Shown one piece after another: positions 36,620-45,610 of a DNA stretch of 64,000 nt. The notes beneath the pieces were generated by a model. That model searched no databases, was not told the DNA's origin, and was given only the letters and a program-made list of their open reading frames with translations. Source of the stretch: CAWKGV01 sp963849305 (lineage in GTDB: Bacteria > Pseudomonadota > Alphaproteobacteria > Acetobacterales > Acetobacteraceae); NCBI GenBank assembly GCA_963849305.1, contig CAWKGV010000012.1, positions 1-64,000 of the forward strand. The letters are read 5' to 3'. Both the position numbers and the translations under genes were made by a program. Position 1 is the first letter of the stretch; each line of letters begins with the position of its first letter.

Positions 36620-37567
36620 GTGTCATATCGGCATAAGCACCTGTTGGCGATCGAGGGCCTGGTACCGCCCGAGATCGGGCAACTGCTCGACCTGGCCGAG
36701 AGTTACGTGCTGCTCAACCGCTCGGGCAAGACTCAGCGCGATGTCCTGCGAGGGCGGACGCTGATCAATCTGTTCTTCGAAGATTCCACCCGTACCCGCA
36801 CTAGTTTCGAATTAGCCGGCAAGCGGCTGGGGGCCGATGTGCTCAACATGTCGGTCTCCACCTCCTCGGTGAACAAGGGCGAGACCCTGCTCGACACCGC
36901 GGCGACGCTGAACGCCATGAATTGCGACCTGCTGGTGGTGCGTCACGATCAGTCGGGCGCGCCCAACCTACTTGCGCAGAAGGTGGACGCGGCAGTGATC
37001 AACGCCGGCGACGGCACCCACGAGCATCCCACCCAGGCGCTGCTCGACGCGCTCACCATCCGCCGCCGCAAGGGACGGCTGGAGGGCTTGGCCGTAGCCA
37101 TCTGCGGCGATGTGGCGCATTCGCGGGTGGCGCGGTCGAACATCCACCTCCTCACCACGATGGGCAGCCGCGTGCGGGTGATCGGGCCGCCGACGCTGAT
37201 CCCGGCCGAGGTCGGGCGGATGGGCGTGGAGGTGTTCAACGACATGGCGGCGGGGCTCGCGGGGGCCGATATCGTAATGATGCTCCGCCTCCAGCGGGAG
37301 CGCATGGCGCCCGGCACCGGTGGCGGACTCGTGCCGAGCGCGCGCGAGTATTTCCGCTTCTTCGGCCTGGACACCGAGAAGCTGGCCCACGCGAAACCCG
37401 ACGCGCTGGTGATGCATCCGGGGCCGATGAACCGGGGAGTGGAGATCGACAGCGCGGTGGCCGACGACCCGGCACGCAGCGTGATCCGCGAGCAGGTCGA
37501 GATGGGCGTCGCGGTGCGTATGGCAGTGCTGGACACGCTCTCCCGTGGCCCGGGGAATGAGCGGTAA
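36620..37567 (+). CDS. pyrB: Aspartate carbamoyltransferase catalytic chain
   Basis: A 315-residue ATCase. It joins carbamoyl phosphate and L-aspartate in pyrimidine synthesis. The carbamoyl-phosphate site FFEDSTRTRTSFE (residues 53-65) is intact, and HPTQALLDALTI and MHPGPMNRGVEID are the conserved aspartate-side motifs. It starts with GTG. The following gene is a dihydroorotase-like protein without metal ligands, which in related bacteria forms a complex with PyrB. Confidence 0.94.
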   Translation: MSYRHKHLLAIEGLVPPEIGQLLDLAESYVLLNRSGKTQRDVLRGRTLINLFFEDSTRTRTSFELAGKRLGADVLNMSVSTSSVNKGETLLDTAATLNAMNCDLLVVRHDQSGAPNLLAQKVDAAVINAGDGTHEHPTQALLDALTIRRRKGRLEGLAVAICGDVAHSRVARSNIHLLTTMGSRVRVIGPPTLIPAEVGRMGVEVFNDMAAGLAGADIVMMLRLQRERMAPGTGGGLVPSAREYFRFFGLDTEKLAHAKPDALVMHPGPMNRGVEIDSAVADDPARSVIREQVEMGVAVRMAVLDTLSRGPGNER

Positions 37568-37576
37568 TTGCGGACC

Positions 37577-38854
37577 ATGATGCGAGACGTCGTGTTCACG
37601 GGAGTCCGCCTGCTCGATGCCGCCTCCGGGCTCGACCAGCAGGGCGAGCTGCTGGTGCGCGACGGGCGGATCGCCGATTTCGGCGCGGATCTTGGCCAGC
37701 CGGACGGGGCGACCGTGGTCGAGGGGGACGGCGCGGTTCTCTGCCCGGGCCTCGTCGACATGCGCGCTGCGGTGGGCGAGCCCGGCTACGAGTACCGCGA
37801 GACGATAGCCTCGGCCGCGCAGGCCGCGGCCGCCGGCGGAATCACTACGCTGGCCGCCCTGCCGGACGCGCAGCCCGCGATCGACGACCCCGCGCTGGTT
37901 CGCTTGCTGCGCGCGCGGGGCGAGGAGACCCTTAGCCTGACCATCCTGCCCTACGCCGCGGTCACGCGCGGCTGCCGGGGCGAGGAATTGGCTGAGTTGG
38001 GCCTGCTTCGGGAAGCGGGCGCCGTCGCTTTCACCGACGGCACCCGGGCGATTGGATCGGCGCGGCTGATGCGGATCGCACTGGCTTACGCGAGCGGCTT
38101 CGGCGCCCGAATCGTGCAGCACCCGGAGGAGCCCTCGCTGGCCGCCGGAGGCGCGGCCACCGAGGGGGAGCTTGCCACGCGGCTTGGCTTGCCCGGCATC
38201 CCCGTCGCCGCCGAGCCGATCCTGGTGGCCCGCGACATTAGGCTTGCGCAACTCACCGGGGGCGCGGTGCATTTCGCTCATGTCTCCACCGCCGAGGCGC
38301 TGGTGCTGATCCGGCGCGCGAAGGAGGAGGGCCTTGCCGTGACCTGCGACACGGCCCCGCCCTATTTCGACCTCAACGAAACGGCGATCGGCGATTTCCG
38401 GACTTACGCCAAGCTCTCCCCGCCACTGCGTGCCGAAGAGGACCGGCACGCGGTGCTCGCCGCACTCGCGGACGGCACGATCGACGCGATCGCCTCCGAC
38501 CACCAGCCCCGCGATGCTGACGACAAGCGGCTGCCGTTCGCGCAGGCCGCGCCTGGCGGCTCGGGGCTCGCGACCCTGCTCGGCGTGACGCTGGCCCAGG
38601 TGCATGGGGGGGCGTTGACCCTAACGCACGCCATCGAGTTGCTGACCGCTCGCCCGGCCCGGTTACTGGGCGCCGATGCCGGCCGGCTGACCCAAGGGGC
38701 GCCGGCCGATCTCTGCCTGTTCCACCCCGAGCGCATCTGGCGCGTGGAAGCCGGCGGACTGCCCGGCAAGGCGCAGAACACGCCGTTCGACGGCCGCGCG
38801 CTGGAAGGCAAGGTGATCGGGACGTGGAAGGCCGGGCGGCGGGTGTTCGGCTAG
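37577..38854 (+). CDS. Dihydroorotase-like protein lacking catalytic metal ligands (PyrC'/PyrX type)
   Basis: A 425-residue amidohydrolase-fold protein directly after pyrB. The canonical D-x-H-x-H-x-R-E-P-G of dihydroorotase reads DMRAAVGEPG (residues 61-70), so both metal-binding histidines are replaced (R63, A65) and the arginine is G67. IASDHQP near the C-terminus is kept. In pseudomonads such inactive homologues are structural partners that support ATCase activity. A separate active dihydroorotase would then be needed elsewhere in the genome. The ATG at 37577 is preferred to a TTG nine bases earlier. Confidence 0.88.
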   Translation: MMRDVVFTGVRLLDAASGLDQQGELLVRDGRIADFGADLGQPDGATVVEGDGAVLCPGLVDMRAAVGEPGYEYRETIASAAQAAAAGGITTLAALPDAQPAIDDPALVRLLRARGEETLSLTILPYAAVTRGCRGEELAELGLLREAGAVAFTDGTRAIGSARLMRIALAYASGFGARIVQHPEEPSLAAGGAATEGELATRLGLPGIPVAAEPILVARDIRLAQLTGGAVHFAHVSTAEALVLIRRAKEEGLAVTCDTAPPYFDLNETAIGDFRTYAKLSPPLRAEEDRHAVLAALADGTIDAIASDHQPRDADDKRLPFAQAAPGGSGLATLLGVTLAQVHGGALTLTHAIELLTARPARLLGADAGRLTQGAPADLCLFHPERIWRVEAGGLPGKAQNTPFDGRALEGKVIGTWKAGRRVFG

Positions 38855-38936
38855 CGTGTCCAGGCGTCCGCGACTCTTGTCGGTGCCTCGGGCGCCTTCT
38901 ATGACGGCAGACGCACGCCATTGCGGAGCACACCGC

Positions 38937-39860
38937 ATGACCTATCTCGTGGCCGCCGATTTGCCCGCCGCGTCCGCCGGGGAGCGGTTGCGTGCCCTGC
39001 TCGCCCGGCCCGGCATCCTGCAAATGCCCGGCGCCCATAACGGCCAGGCGGCGCTCCAGGCCAAGGCCGCCGGGTTCGAGGCAGTGTACCTCTCGGGCGC
39101 CGCAATGACCGCCTCGATGGGACTGCCCGACCTTGGCGTGATCACGGTGGACGAGGTTTGCTTCTTCATCCGTCAAATCGCCCGCGCCGCCGCGCTGCCG
39201 GTGCTGGTGGACGGCGACACCGGCTACGGCGAGGCGCTGAATGTGATGCACATGGTCCGCAGCTTCGAGGATGCGGGGGCGGGCGCGGTGCATATCGAGG
39301 ACCAGCTCCTGCCCAAGAAGTGTGGCCACCTGAACGACAAGCGGCTCGCCGATGCGCAGGACATGGCGACCAAGGTCGCGGCGGCGAAGCGGGCCCGCCG
39401 GCATCTCTATCTGATCGCGCGCACCGATGCGGCCGCGAGCGAGGGTATGGATGGCGCGGTCGCGCGCGCCAGGCTCTACTTGGATGCCGGGGCGGACGCG
39501 ATCTTCCCCGAGGCCCTGACCACCGCGGAGATGTTCCGCGAATTCGCCGAGCGCGTCCGCGCGCCACTGCTCGCCAACATGACCGAGTTCGGCCGCACGC
39601 CGTTCTTCACCGCGGCCGAGTTCGAGGCAATGGGGTACAAGATGGTGATCTGGCCGCTCAGCGCGCTGCGAGTCGCCAACAAAGCGCAGGAGGAATTATA
39701 TGCCGCGATCCGTCGCGATGGCGGCGCCCACAAGATGATCGACCGGATGCAGACCCGCGCCGAGCTGTACGCGACGATCGGCTATCATGATTACGAGGCG
39801 CTCGATGCCTCGATCGTGCAGACCGTGGTTCCGCGCGGTATGCCGCAGCGCGAGGCATAA
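38937..39860 (+). CDS. Isocitrate lyase/PEP mutase family enzyme, 2-methylisocitrate lyase-like
   Basis: A 307-residue ICL/PEPM-superfamily TIM barrel. The active-site loop reads KKCGH (KRCGH in PrpB), and the metal site is VDGDTGYGEALNV. AGAVHIEDQLLPKKCGHL fits methylisocitrate lyase of the 2-methylcitrate cycle, which yields pyruvate and succinate. No prpC or prpD is adjacent, so related activities such as oxaloacetate decarboxylase-like cannot be excluded. The start at 38937 follows GGAG by 9 bases. Confidence 0.86.
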   Translation: MTYLVAADLPAASAGERLRALLARPGILQMPGAHNGQAALQAKAAGFEAVYLSGAAMTASMGLPDLGVITVDEVCFFIRQIARAAALPVLVDGDTGYGEALNVMHMVRSFEDAGAGAVHIEDQLLPKKCGHLNDKRLADAQDMATKVAAAKRARRHLYLIARTDAAASEGMDGAVARARLYLDAGADAIFPEALTTAEMFREFAERVRAPLLANMTEFGRTPFFTAAEFEAMGYKMVIWPLSALRVANKAQEELYAAIRRDGGAHKMIDRMQTRAELYATIGYHDYEALDASIVQTVVPRGMPQREA

Positions 39861-39870
39861 GCGGCCCGTC

Positions 39871-40989
39871 GTGCGAGGCCGTCCGCTCTACATCGGCAGC
39901 GAGATCTACCGGAACTCGAGCTACGGGCCGAAGCACCCGTTGGCGGTGCCACGCGTCTCCACTTGCACCGATCTCTGCCGGGCGCTCGGCTGGTTGCCGG
40001 ACGAGGTCTATCTCGAGGCGCCGATGGCGACCGACGAGCAGCTCGCCCGGTTCCATGATCCGGAGTACGTCGCGACCCTGAAGCGAGCCGAGGCGATGCA
40101 GGCGGTCTCGGAGCAAGATCGGGCGCGGTTTGGCATCGGCGCCGAAGGCAACCCGGTGTACCGCGAGGTGTTCCGCCGTCCGGCGATCTCGGCGGGCGGC
40201 GTGATGCTGGCGGCTCGGCTGACCGTCGACGGCGGGATCGCTCACTGCCCAGGCGGGGGCACGCATCACGGCAGGCCCGCGCGCGCCTCGGGGTTCTGCT
40301 TCCTCAACGACCCGGTGCTGGGATTGCTGACCTGGCTCGATCTCGGCCTGACCAACATCGTTTATCTCGATATCGATGCCCATCACTGCGACGGGGTGCA
40401 GGACGCTTTTCACGGCGACGATCGGGTATTCACGATCAGCGTGCACGAGGCCGGACGGTGGCCCTGCACCGGCGCGGCGGATGACCGCGCGGGCGGCGCA
40501 GCGCGCAACTTCCCAGTGCCCAAGGGCTGCAACGACAGCGAATTCGCGCATTTGATGGCACGGGCCATCGTGCCCCTTATCCGGACGCGCCGACCCCAGG
40601 CGATCATGTTGCAAGCCGGCGCCGACGGGCTGGAAGAAGACCCGCTCGCGCGCCTGTCGCTCTCCAACAACACCCATTTCGCCGTGGCGGAGGCGGTCGC
40701 GGGGCTCGCGCCGCGTCTGGTCGTGCTCGGCGGCGGCGGGTACAACCCGTGGACCGTCGGCCGGTGCTGGGCCGGCATTTGGGCCACGCTGAACCGGCTG
40801 CCAATCCCCGGGCAGCTGCCGCCGGCCGCGCAGGGGGTGCTTCGCGCGCTCAGCTTCGATCGGGCGGTCGGGCGCAACCCGCCCGACCGCTGGTTCGACA
40901 CGCTGCGCGACCCGCCCAGTGACGGGCTGGTGCGCGACGAGGTCCGCCGGCTCGCCGAAACCGCCATTAAGGAGACCTTGGCCGCATGA
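39871..40989 (+). CDS. AcuC-like/class I histone deacetylase family protein
   Basis: A 372-residue metal-dependent deacetylase. The catalytic HH lies in GGGTHHGRPARASGFCFLND, and the zinc site D-x-H is YLDIDAHHCDGVQ. The later acid is in LQAGADGLEEDPLARL. Bacterial relatives deacetylate proteins, including acetyl-CoA synthetase (AcuC), or act on polyamines. GTG 39871 is the likely start, 10 bases after the preceding stop. It overlaps the DUF192 gene by 4 bases. Confidence 0.85.
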   Translation: MRGRPLYIGSEIYRNSSYGPKHPLAVPRVSTCTDLCRALGWLPDEVYLEAPMATDEQLARFHDPEYVATLKRAEAMQAVSEQDRARFGIGAEGNPVYREVFRRPAISAGGVMLAARLTVDGGIAHCPGGGTHHGRPARASGFCFLNDPVLGLLTWLDLGLTNIVYLDIDAHHCDGVQDAFHGDDRVFTISVHEAGRWPCTGAADDRAGGAARNFPVPKGCNDSEFAHLMARAIVPLIRTRRPQAIMLQAGADGLEEDPLARLSLSNNTHFAVAEAVAGLAPRLVVLGGGGYNPWTVGRCWAGIWATLNRLPIPGQLPPAAQGVLRALSFDRAVGRNPPDRWFDTLRDPPSDGLVRDEVRRLAETAIKETLAA

Positions 40990-41465
40990 ACCGCCGCACG
41001 CTGCTCGCCGCCCTATTGCTCGCGCCGGTCGTGGCCTCGGCCCAGCGTCCGGAGCCGACCGGCCCGCAGCCCGAATTGCCGAAGGAGAAGCTCACCATCG
41101 TCTCCAAGAACGGTCAGCGCCATAGCTTTAATGTCGAGTTGGCGAAGACGGAGGCCCAGCAAGAGACCGGAGAGATGTTCCGCAACTCAGTGCCGCCTGA
41201 CGGGGGCATGCTATTCATCTGGCCGGCGACGCAACGTTCCCTGATGTGGATGAGAAACACGCTGGTCCCGCTCGACATGGTGTTCATCAACCCCGACGGC
41301 ACCATCCGCCGGATCGTCGAGAACACGGTACCTCGGAGCGAGCGCGTCATCGACAGCGGCGGTCCGGTCGCCGCGACACTGGAACTGGCGGGCGGGACCA
41401 CGGCGCGGCTCGGGATCACGGTGGGCGACAAAGTGATTGCGCCGACGTTCCACGATGCGGGGTGA
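40986..41465 (+). CDS. DUF192 family protein with signal peptide
   Basis: A 159-residue protein with an N-terminal signal peptide (MNRRTLLAALLLAPVVASAQ) and a DUF192 domain (about 45-155, including MLFIWPATQRSLMWMRNTL and PLDMVFINPDG). The family is widespread and of unknown function. The start overlaps the preceding stop in an ATGA junction, so translation is coupled to the deacetylase gene. Confidence 0.88.
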   Translation: MNRRTLLAALLLAPVVASAQRPEPTGPQPELPKEKLTIVSKNGQRHSFNVELAKTEAQQETGEMFRNSVPPDGGMLFIWPATQRSLMWMRNTLVPLDMVFINPDGTIRRIVENTVPRSERVIDSGGPVAATLELAGGTTARLGITVGDKVIAPTFHDAG

Positions 41466-41528
41466 GGCGGGGCGCCGGGCAAGAAGTCTTGCGGATGGCG
41501 CGCGGCGCCCATAGGTTCCCGGCCCGAA

Positions 41529-41606
41529 CGGGGCGTGGCGCAGCCTGGTTAGCGCGCGTGTTTTGGGTACACGAGGCCGCCGGTTCGAATCCGGCCGCCC
41601 CGACCA
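41529..41606 (+). tRNA. tRNA-Pro (UGG)
   Basis: The acceptor stem CGGGGCG at 41529-41535 pairs with CGCCCCG at 41596-41602, followed by an encoded ACCA. The anticodon stem CGTGT/ACACG holds the loop TTTGGGT with anticodon TGG. The T arm GGTTCGAAT is present. All four arms can be drawn. Confidence 0.95.
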
Positions 41607-41630
41607 GAGTTGAGGGGAGAGTGATCGCGG

Positions 41631-41936
41631 ATGCGCGCCCGCATCTACCAGCCGCCCAAGACGGCGATGCAGTCGGGCCGGGCCGGCACCGACACCTGGA
41701 TCCTGGAGTTCGAGCCGTCCTCGCCACGCCGGCCGGACCCGCTGATGGGCTGGATCGGCAGCATGGACACACTGGCGCAAGTCCGCCTGCACTTCGCCTC
41801 GCGCGAGGAGGCGGTGGGCTATGCCGATCGGCACGGGATCGCCTATGACCTGGAACTGCCGCGCGAGCGTCGGGTGAGGCCGAAAGCGTACGCCGACAAC
41901 TTCCGGTTCGGCCGGCGCGAGATGTGGACGCATTAG
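41631..41936 (+). CDS. NADH dehydrogenase (complex I) NDUFS4-like accessory subunit
   Basis: A 101-residue ETC_C1_NDUFS4 family protein (MRARIYQPPKTAMQSG, then PLMGWIGSMDT and the C-terminal KAYADNFRFGRREMWTH). It is an accessory subunit of complex I found in alphaproteobacteria and mitochondria. It lies between two tRNA genes. The N-terminus starts at the first ATG after tRNA-Pro. Confidence 0.9.
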   Translation: MRARIYQPPKTAMQSGRAGTDTWILEFEPSSPRRPDPLMGWIGSMDTLAQVRLHFASREEAVGYADRHGIAYDLELPRERRVRPKAYADNFRFGRREMWTH

Positions 41937-41974
41937 ATTTGACTTCGCATGGCCGTCCGCAGCGTGCGTGACGG

Positions 41975-42051
41975 GCGCCCTTAGCTCAGCTGGATAGAGC
42001 AACAGCCTTCTAAGCTGTGGGTCGCTGGTTCGAGTCCAGCAGGGCGCGCCA
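41975..42051 (+). tRNA. tRNA-Arg (UCU)
   Basis: The acceptor stem GCGCCCT at 41975-41981 pairs with AGGGCGC at 42041-42047, followed by the encoded GCCA. The anticodon stem around TTCTAAG carries the anticodon TCT. D-arm TAGCTCAGCTGGATAG and T-arm GGTTCGAGTC are normal. Confidence 0.95.
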
Positions 42052-42072
42052 ATGCTCAACAAGGGGAGAGAG

Positions 42073-44145
42073 ATGCGACTTGCGCGCTTAGCTCGGGGGT
42101 CGGTCGTGAGCCCCCTCCGCGCAGTCGCGAGCGATCGGCCGCACCAGGAAGGTGGAGCGAGGCTTTGGAGCATCACGGGCTTTCGCGCACGCCCCGGCAT
42201 GTTCGCAGACCCTCGGATCGCCGCCGCCTTCCGGCTTCCCTGTAATCGGGTCTTGTGGTCCAGGCAGAATGCGGCGTCAGTGCAAGACCAGTGGTCTGCG
42301 ATGCGGTTTTGCATCGACCTGCTGCGGTCCAGAGCCGATGTCCGACGCCGGTTTCCCCGGGCCCTGGCCGAGGGGCCGTCGGGAGCATTCGCGCAATGGC
42401 TGATTGGGGGCGAGCCGGGCAAGAGACGGGGTTCCGCTCGGTTCCGGGCCGCGGTCGAACAAGCCTTTGTGGAATCGCCCTCGGAGTCCATCCGGCGGAT
42501 CTTCGCCGCGAGGACCGATCTGCGGGGCCACTTTCCGCTGGGACTTACCCCCGCCGGCCTGCCCGAGTTCATCCTCTGGTTGCTCCATCATGGGACTAGG
42601 GAGCATTCGCTGCGAGTCGAGACGATCTGGTGGTTTGCCCTAGAGTGCGCTGAAAACCCGGCAGGCGAGCTGCTCCGCACCTATCTTTACACGCCAGAGT
42701 GGCAGCGAGCGCATCCGGATGGCCTGACGGTATTTGGCAGGACTGAACTGGGTCAGTGGCTCACTGAGCGCTTCGACCTGAAGGAGCCTTGGGCCAGCCC
42801 CGCGAACTGGCCGATCGATCTCGCTCCAGCGCATCAAATCCGCTTGGCCTATGCTTCGCGCGAGGCATGGCGGCGCCAGCATCCCGACGCCTTCGCGACT
42901 ATGGAACGCGCGCAGGGGCTGCTGCGCTGGCTTGCGGGCCCGCACGTCGGGCTGGCGGAAGACGTCCGATCCTGGTGCGCCTCGATATTCTCCGAGAGCA
43001 CCGCGCGTGAGTTGGTGCGCGGCGGGGTGAATATTCTGGGGCATTTCTGTTACCCCTCGGGCTTGCGGACATCCGTGGAGACAATCGCCGAAGCGTTCGC
43101 GCGCGCCCGAACGGGCCTCGCGTTGCGCGACGTTTTGGTCGATCTTAACGACGACGAGCCGCATCATGCTCGCTTCCTCAGCCTGGAACCCTACGAAGCC
43201 ACGATCGTGCATGTTCAGCCGCAACCCTTCTTTGCTGAGGCCTTCGAGCGCAGCGGTTTGCATGAGCGGACGCCGCGCAGCTACCGGATTGCTTATTGGT
43301 ATTGGGAGCTTGACTCCATCCCCGAAGAATGGCGCCGGTCCGCTGCCTTGGTGGACGAAATCTGGGTCGCGACGCGTTTCATCGAGGAGGCGTTCCAAGG
43401 TTTGGATGCCCCGGTGTACAGGCTGCCTCCGGGCGTCGAGCTGCCGCCGTTCCAGCCGCTCCCGCGCAGCTATTTCGGCATCCCCGATGGGACGTTCATG
43501 TTCCTGTTTGTCTTCCACATGGCGAGCAACATGGAACGCAAGAACCCGCTTGGCTTGATCGCCGCCTATCGTCGGGCGTTCGGTGATGATCCCACGGTGT
43601 CGCTAATCCTGAAAACCTCGTTCGGCGAGCGACATCCGGGCCTGCTCAAGAAGATGCACGCCGCTGCTGTCGGAACCGGGATAACGATCATCGATCGCGT
43701 GCTGACGGATGCCGAAACGCTGGCATTGATGCAGGCCTGCGATAGCTACATATCCCTCCATAGGAGCGAAGGCCTCGGGCTGACCATGGCCGAGGCCATG
43801 TTGTTGGGCAAACCGGTCATCGCCACGGGATATTCCGGCAACACCGATTTCATGGATTCCACGAACAGCCTGCTGGCCGACTACAGGCTGGTAGTGTTGG
43901 ATCGCGACGTGCCGCCGTATCGCGCCGGGGCGCGCTGGGCTGAGCCGTCCCTCGACCATGCCGCATATCTGATGCGTCGCGTGCGCGACAACCCGGAATG
44001 GGCCGCAGCGCTGGGCGCCAAGGCGAAGGCTGACTTGACTACGCACCTGTCGATTGATGCCGCCGGGCGGAGAATGGCGAAGCGGCTGTCCCAGATCGCT
44101 GCATTGAGGCGCGCGGCGCCGAATACGGCGCTCCAGCCGCTCTAG
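42073..44145 (+). CDS. Large glycosyltransferase, GT4 type, with N-terminal repeats
   Basis: A 690-residue protein. The C-terminal half (about 310-690) is a GT-B glycosyltransferase of the GT4 type, with the sugar-nucleotide segment SLHRSEGLGLTMAEAMLLG and KPVIATGYSGN. The N-terminal half has short leucine-rich repeats around the phrases GAFAQWLI, PEFILWLL and GQWLTERF, as in some Acetobacteraceae surface-polysaccharide enzymes. The start at 42073 follows GGGGAG; an ATG at 42052 abuts the 3' end of tRNA-Arg. The final product is unknown. It stands alone without other polysaccharide genes. Confidence 0.85.
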   Translation: MRLARLARGSVVSPLRAVASDRPHQEGGARLWSITGFRARPGMFADPRIAAAFRLPCNRVLWSRQNAASVQDQWSAMRFCIDLLRSRADVRRRFPRALAEGPSGAFAQWLIGGEPGKRRGSARFRAAVEQAFVESPSESIRRIFAARTDLRGHFPLGLTPAGLPEFILWLLHHGTREHSLRVETIWWFALECAENPAGELLRTYLYTPEWQRAHPDGLTVFGRTELGQWLTERFDLKEPWASPANWPIDLAPAHQIRLAYASREAWRRQHPDAFATMERAQGLLRWLAGPHVGLAEDVRSWCASIFSESTARELVRGGVNILGHFCYPSGLRTSVETIAEAFARARTGLALRDVLVDLNDDEPHHARFLSLEPYEATIVHVQPQPFFAEAFERSGLHERTPRSYRIAYWYWELDSIPEEWRRSAALVDEIWVATRFIEEAFQGLDAPVYRLPPGVELPPFQPLPRSYFGIPDGTFMFLFVFHMASNMERKNPLGLIAAYRRAFGDDPTVSLILKTSFGERHPGLLKKMHAAAVGTGITIIDRVLTDAETLALMQACDSYISLHRSEGLGLTMAEAMLLGKPVIATGYSGNTDFMDSTNSLLADYRLVVLDRDVPPYRAGARWAEPSLDHAAYLMRRVRDNPEWAAALGAKAKADLTTHLSIDAAGRRMAKRLSQIAALRRAAPNTALQPL

Positions 44146-44150
44146 CGACG

Positions 44151-44558
44151 CTACGGCGTCTGGCCGAACAGGGATTTCGCGGCGGACAGCACCCGTTCCT
44201 GGTAGCCTCGGTTCAACTCGGGCGTGTGCGAATGGTAGTCGCCGACCGCGCGCATCAGATCACCTTTCTCCTCGGTCAGCCAAGTCCGCACGATCGCGCC
44301 GGCGGCGGCGATGTTAAAGCACGGATCGGCGATTAGGCGCGCGCGGATCTCGGCCTCTGGCAAGCCGGCATAGCGGGCCAGGGCGACCAGCCAACGCGTG
44401 TTGACCTGCATCACCCCAAGGTCGTCCGAGCCGTCGGAATTCCGGTTTACCATGCCGGGCGAACCGCCCTCCACCGCCTGGATCGACGGCAGCACGCGTG
44501 GCGGCAGTTGATAGAACGACGCGACCGCCGCCATGCACGCCAGAAAGGGAATTGCCAT
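44151..44558 (-). CDS. Lytic transglycosylase (SLT-like) protein
   Basis: A 135-residue small lytic transglycosylase. The N-terminus is hydrophobic (MAIPFLACMAAVASFYQ) and could be a signal or anchor. The catalytic glutamate is E30 in SIQAVEGGSPGM, and DLGVMQVNTRWL matches the GxMQIN motif of the family. It resembles VirB1-type enzymes used in conjugation or secretion. The frame extends upstream to 44897 but lacks coding character there. It lies on the opposite strand to the GspG-like gene, whose start is 143 bases away. Confidence 0.83.
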   Translation of the reverse strand: MAIPFLACMAAVASFYQLPPRVLPSIQAVEGGSPGMVNRNSDGSDDLGVMQVNTRWLVALARYAGLPEAEIRARLIADPCFNIAAAGAIVRTWLTEEKGDLMRAVGDYHSHTPELNRGYQERVLSAAKSLFGQTP

Positions 44559-44700
44559 GACCTGTCCGGAGCACAAACCGGACCGGCACTCTAACGGTCG
44601 GACCTCCATCCTAGCAATCGCCGTCCGGCGCATCGGCCGTTGCATTGTGTTTGTGCCCCGCAGGGGCGTGCTGTATAAACCACTCGACGGATAGATCACC

Positions 44701-45159
44701 ATGCGCAAGCACGCCACGGCGCGAGCCACCCAGTTCACAACCCCTGAACGCACAGCACGAGACGCCGGGTTCACGCTCTTGGAACTCCTTGTCGTCGTCG
44801 TCATCCTCGGGCTGCTGATCGGCCTGGTCGCGCCGGCGGCGCTGCGCCAGCTCGGCAGCGCCCGCGCCTCGATCGCGCGGCAGTCGATCGAGCGCATCTC
44901 CTCCGTGCTCGACCTCTATAAGCTGGATGTCGGGACCTACCCCAACACAAGCGAGGGGCTGGAGGCGTTGCTCGTCCAGCCAACTGGGGTGGACAATTGG
45001 AACGGCCCGTACCTGCAAGGCAACAAGCTCCCGCTCGACCCCTGGAACCACCCTTACGACTACCGCAGCCCGTCGGAGCGATCCGGGTTCGCCTACGACC
45101 TATGTTCGAACGGACCGAATGCAACGGCCGGAGACAGTGGGCTCATTTGCAACAAATAG
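44701..45159 (+). CDS. GspG-like type II secretion pseudopilin
   Basis: A 152-residue major pseudopilin. The prepilin peptidase site is at G23/F24 with E28 at position +5 (DAGFTLLELLVVVV), followed by the helical spine. The C-terminal DVGTYPNTSEGLEALL and PLDPWNHPYDYRSP are diagnostic of GspG and hold the usual calcium-binding loop. No other gsp gene lies in this window, so it is an orphan that depends on a distant secretion cluster or is a remnant. Confidence 0.9.
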   Translation: MRKHATARATQFTTPERTARDAGFTLLELLVVVVILGLLIGLVAPAALRQLGSARASIARQSIERISSVLDLYKLDVGTYPNTSEGLEALLVQPTGVDNWNGPYLQGNKLPLDPWNHPYDYRSPSERSGFAYDLCSNGPNATAGDSGLICNK

Positions 45160-45610
45160 AGCAACCCCAACGGGTGACATCGTCATCGGGCAATCCTTAG
45201 CGATATATCGCTTGCGTTGTTCGGGGGGTTATGCTGCTTCCTGGTTTTCCGGGGCAGAGGGGATGCCGCCGACCTCTTGGCGGTAAGCTAAGCCCTTGAT
45301 CCATTTTATATGAGACAATGTCAAATTTGACGACACATCCGACCCCATTGGTGTTCGGTAAACTATCCGAGAGTTCCGATCATCGCTCGAATTCTTTCGC
45401 TATAGTGCGCCTCGGTCCGGAGTTCACGCCAGCCTCTTCAATAGGGCTCAACATAGCTTCGGGGTAAAGCTCCACAATTGGTTGGTTTCAGCAAGCGGGC
45501 GACCGTCCCTGGGCTCGTCTCAGTAGCGCCGGACGTTTCTGCGGAAACCTGACTGCGCGGCCTCAACGCGCGCATCCCGCGCGCATTTTACGGAATAGGA
45601 GAGAGAGCAA
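45160..45610. other. Gene-free AT-richer stretch with promoter potential
   Basis: About 450 bases with base composition lower in GC than the neighbours. It contains TTGACG at 45327-45332 but no -10 box at a good distance, small hairpins such as CCGCC...GGCGG near 45264-45281 and GCGCGC palindromes near 45569. No gene is apparent. It must hold the promoter of the gene at 45611. Confidence 0.35.

Noticed and set aside
44559..44897. Upstream extension of the lytic transglycosylase frame
   Set aside because: The extra 113 residues overlap the start of the GspG gene on the other strand and have shadow-like composition; the hydrophobic N-terminus at 44558 is a better start.
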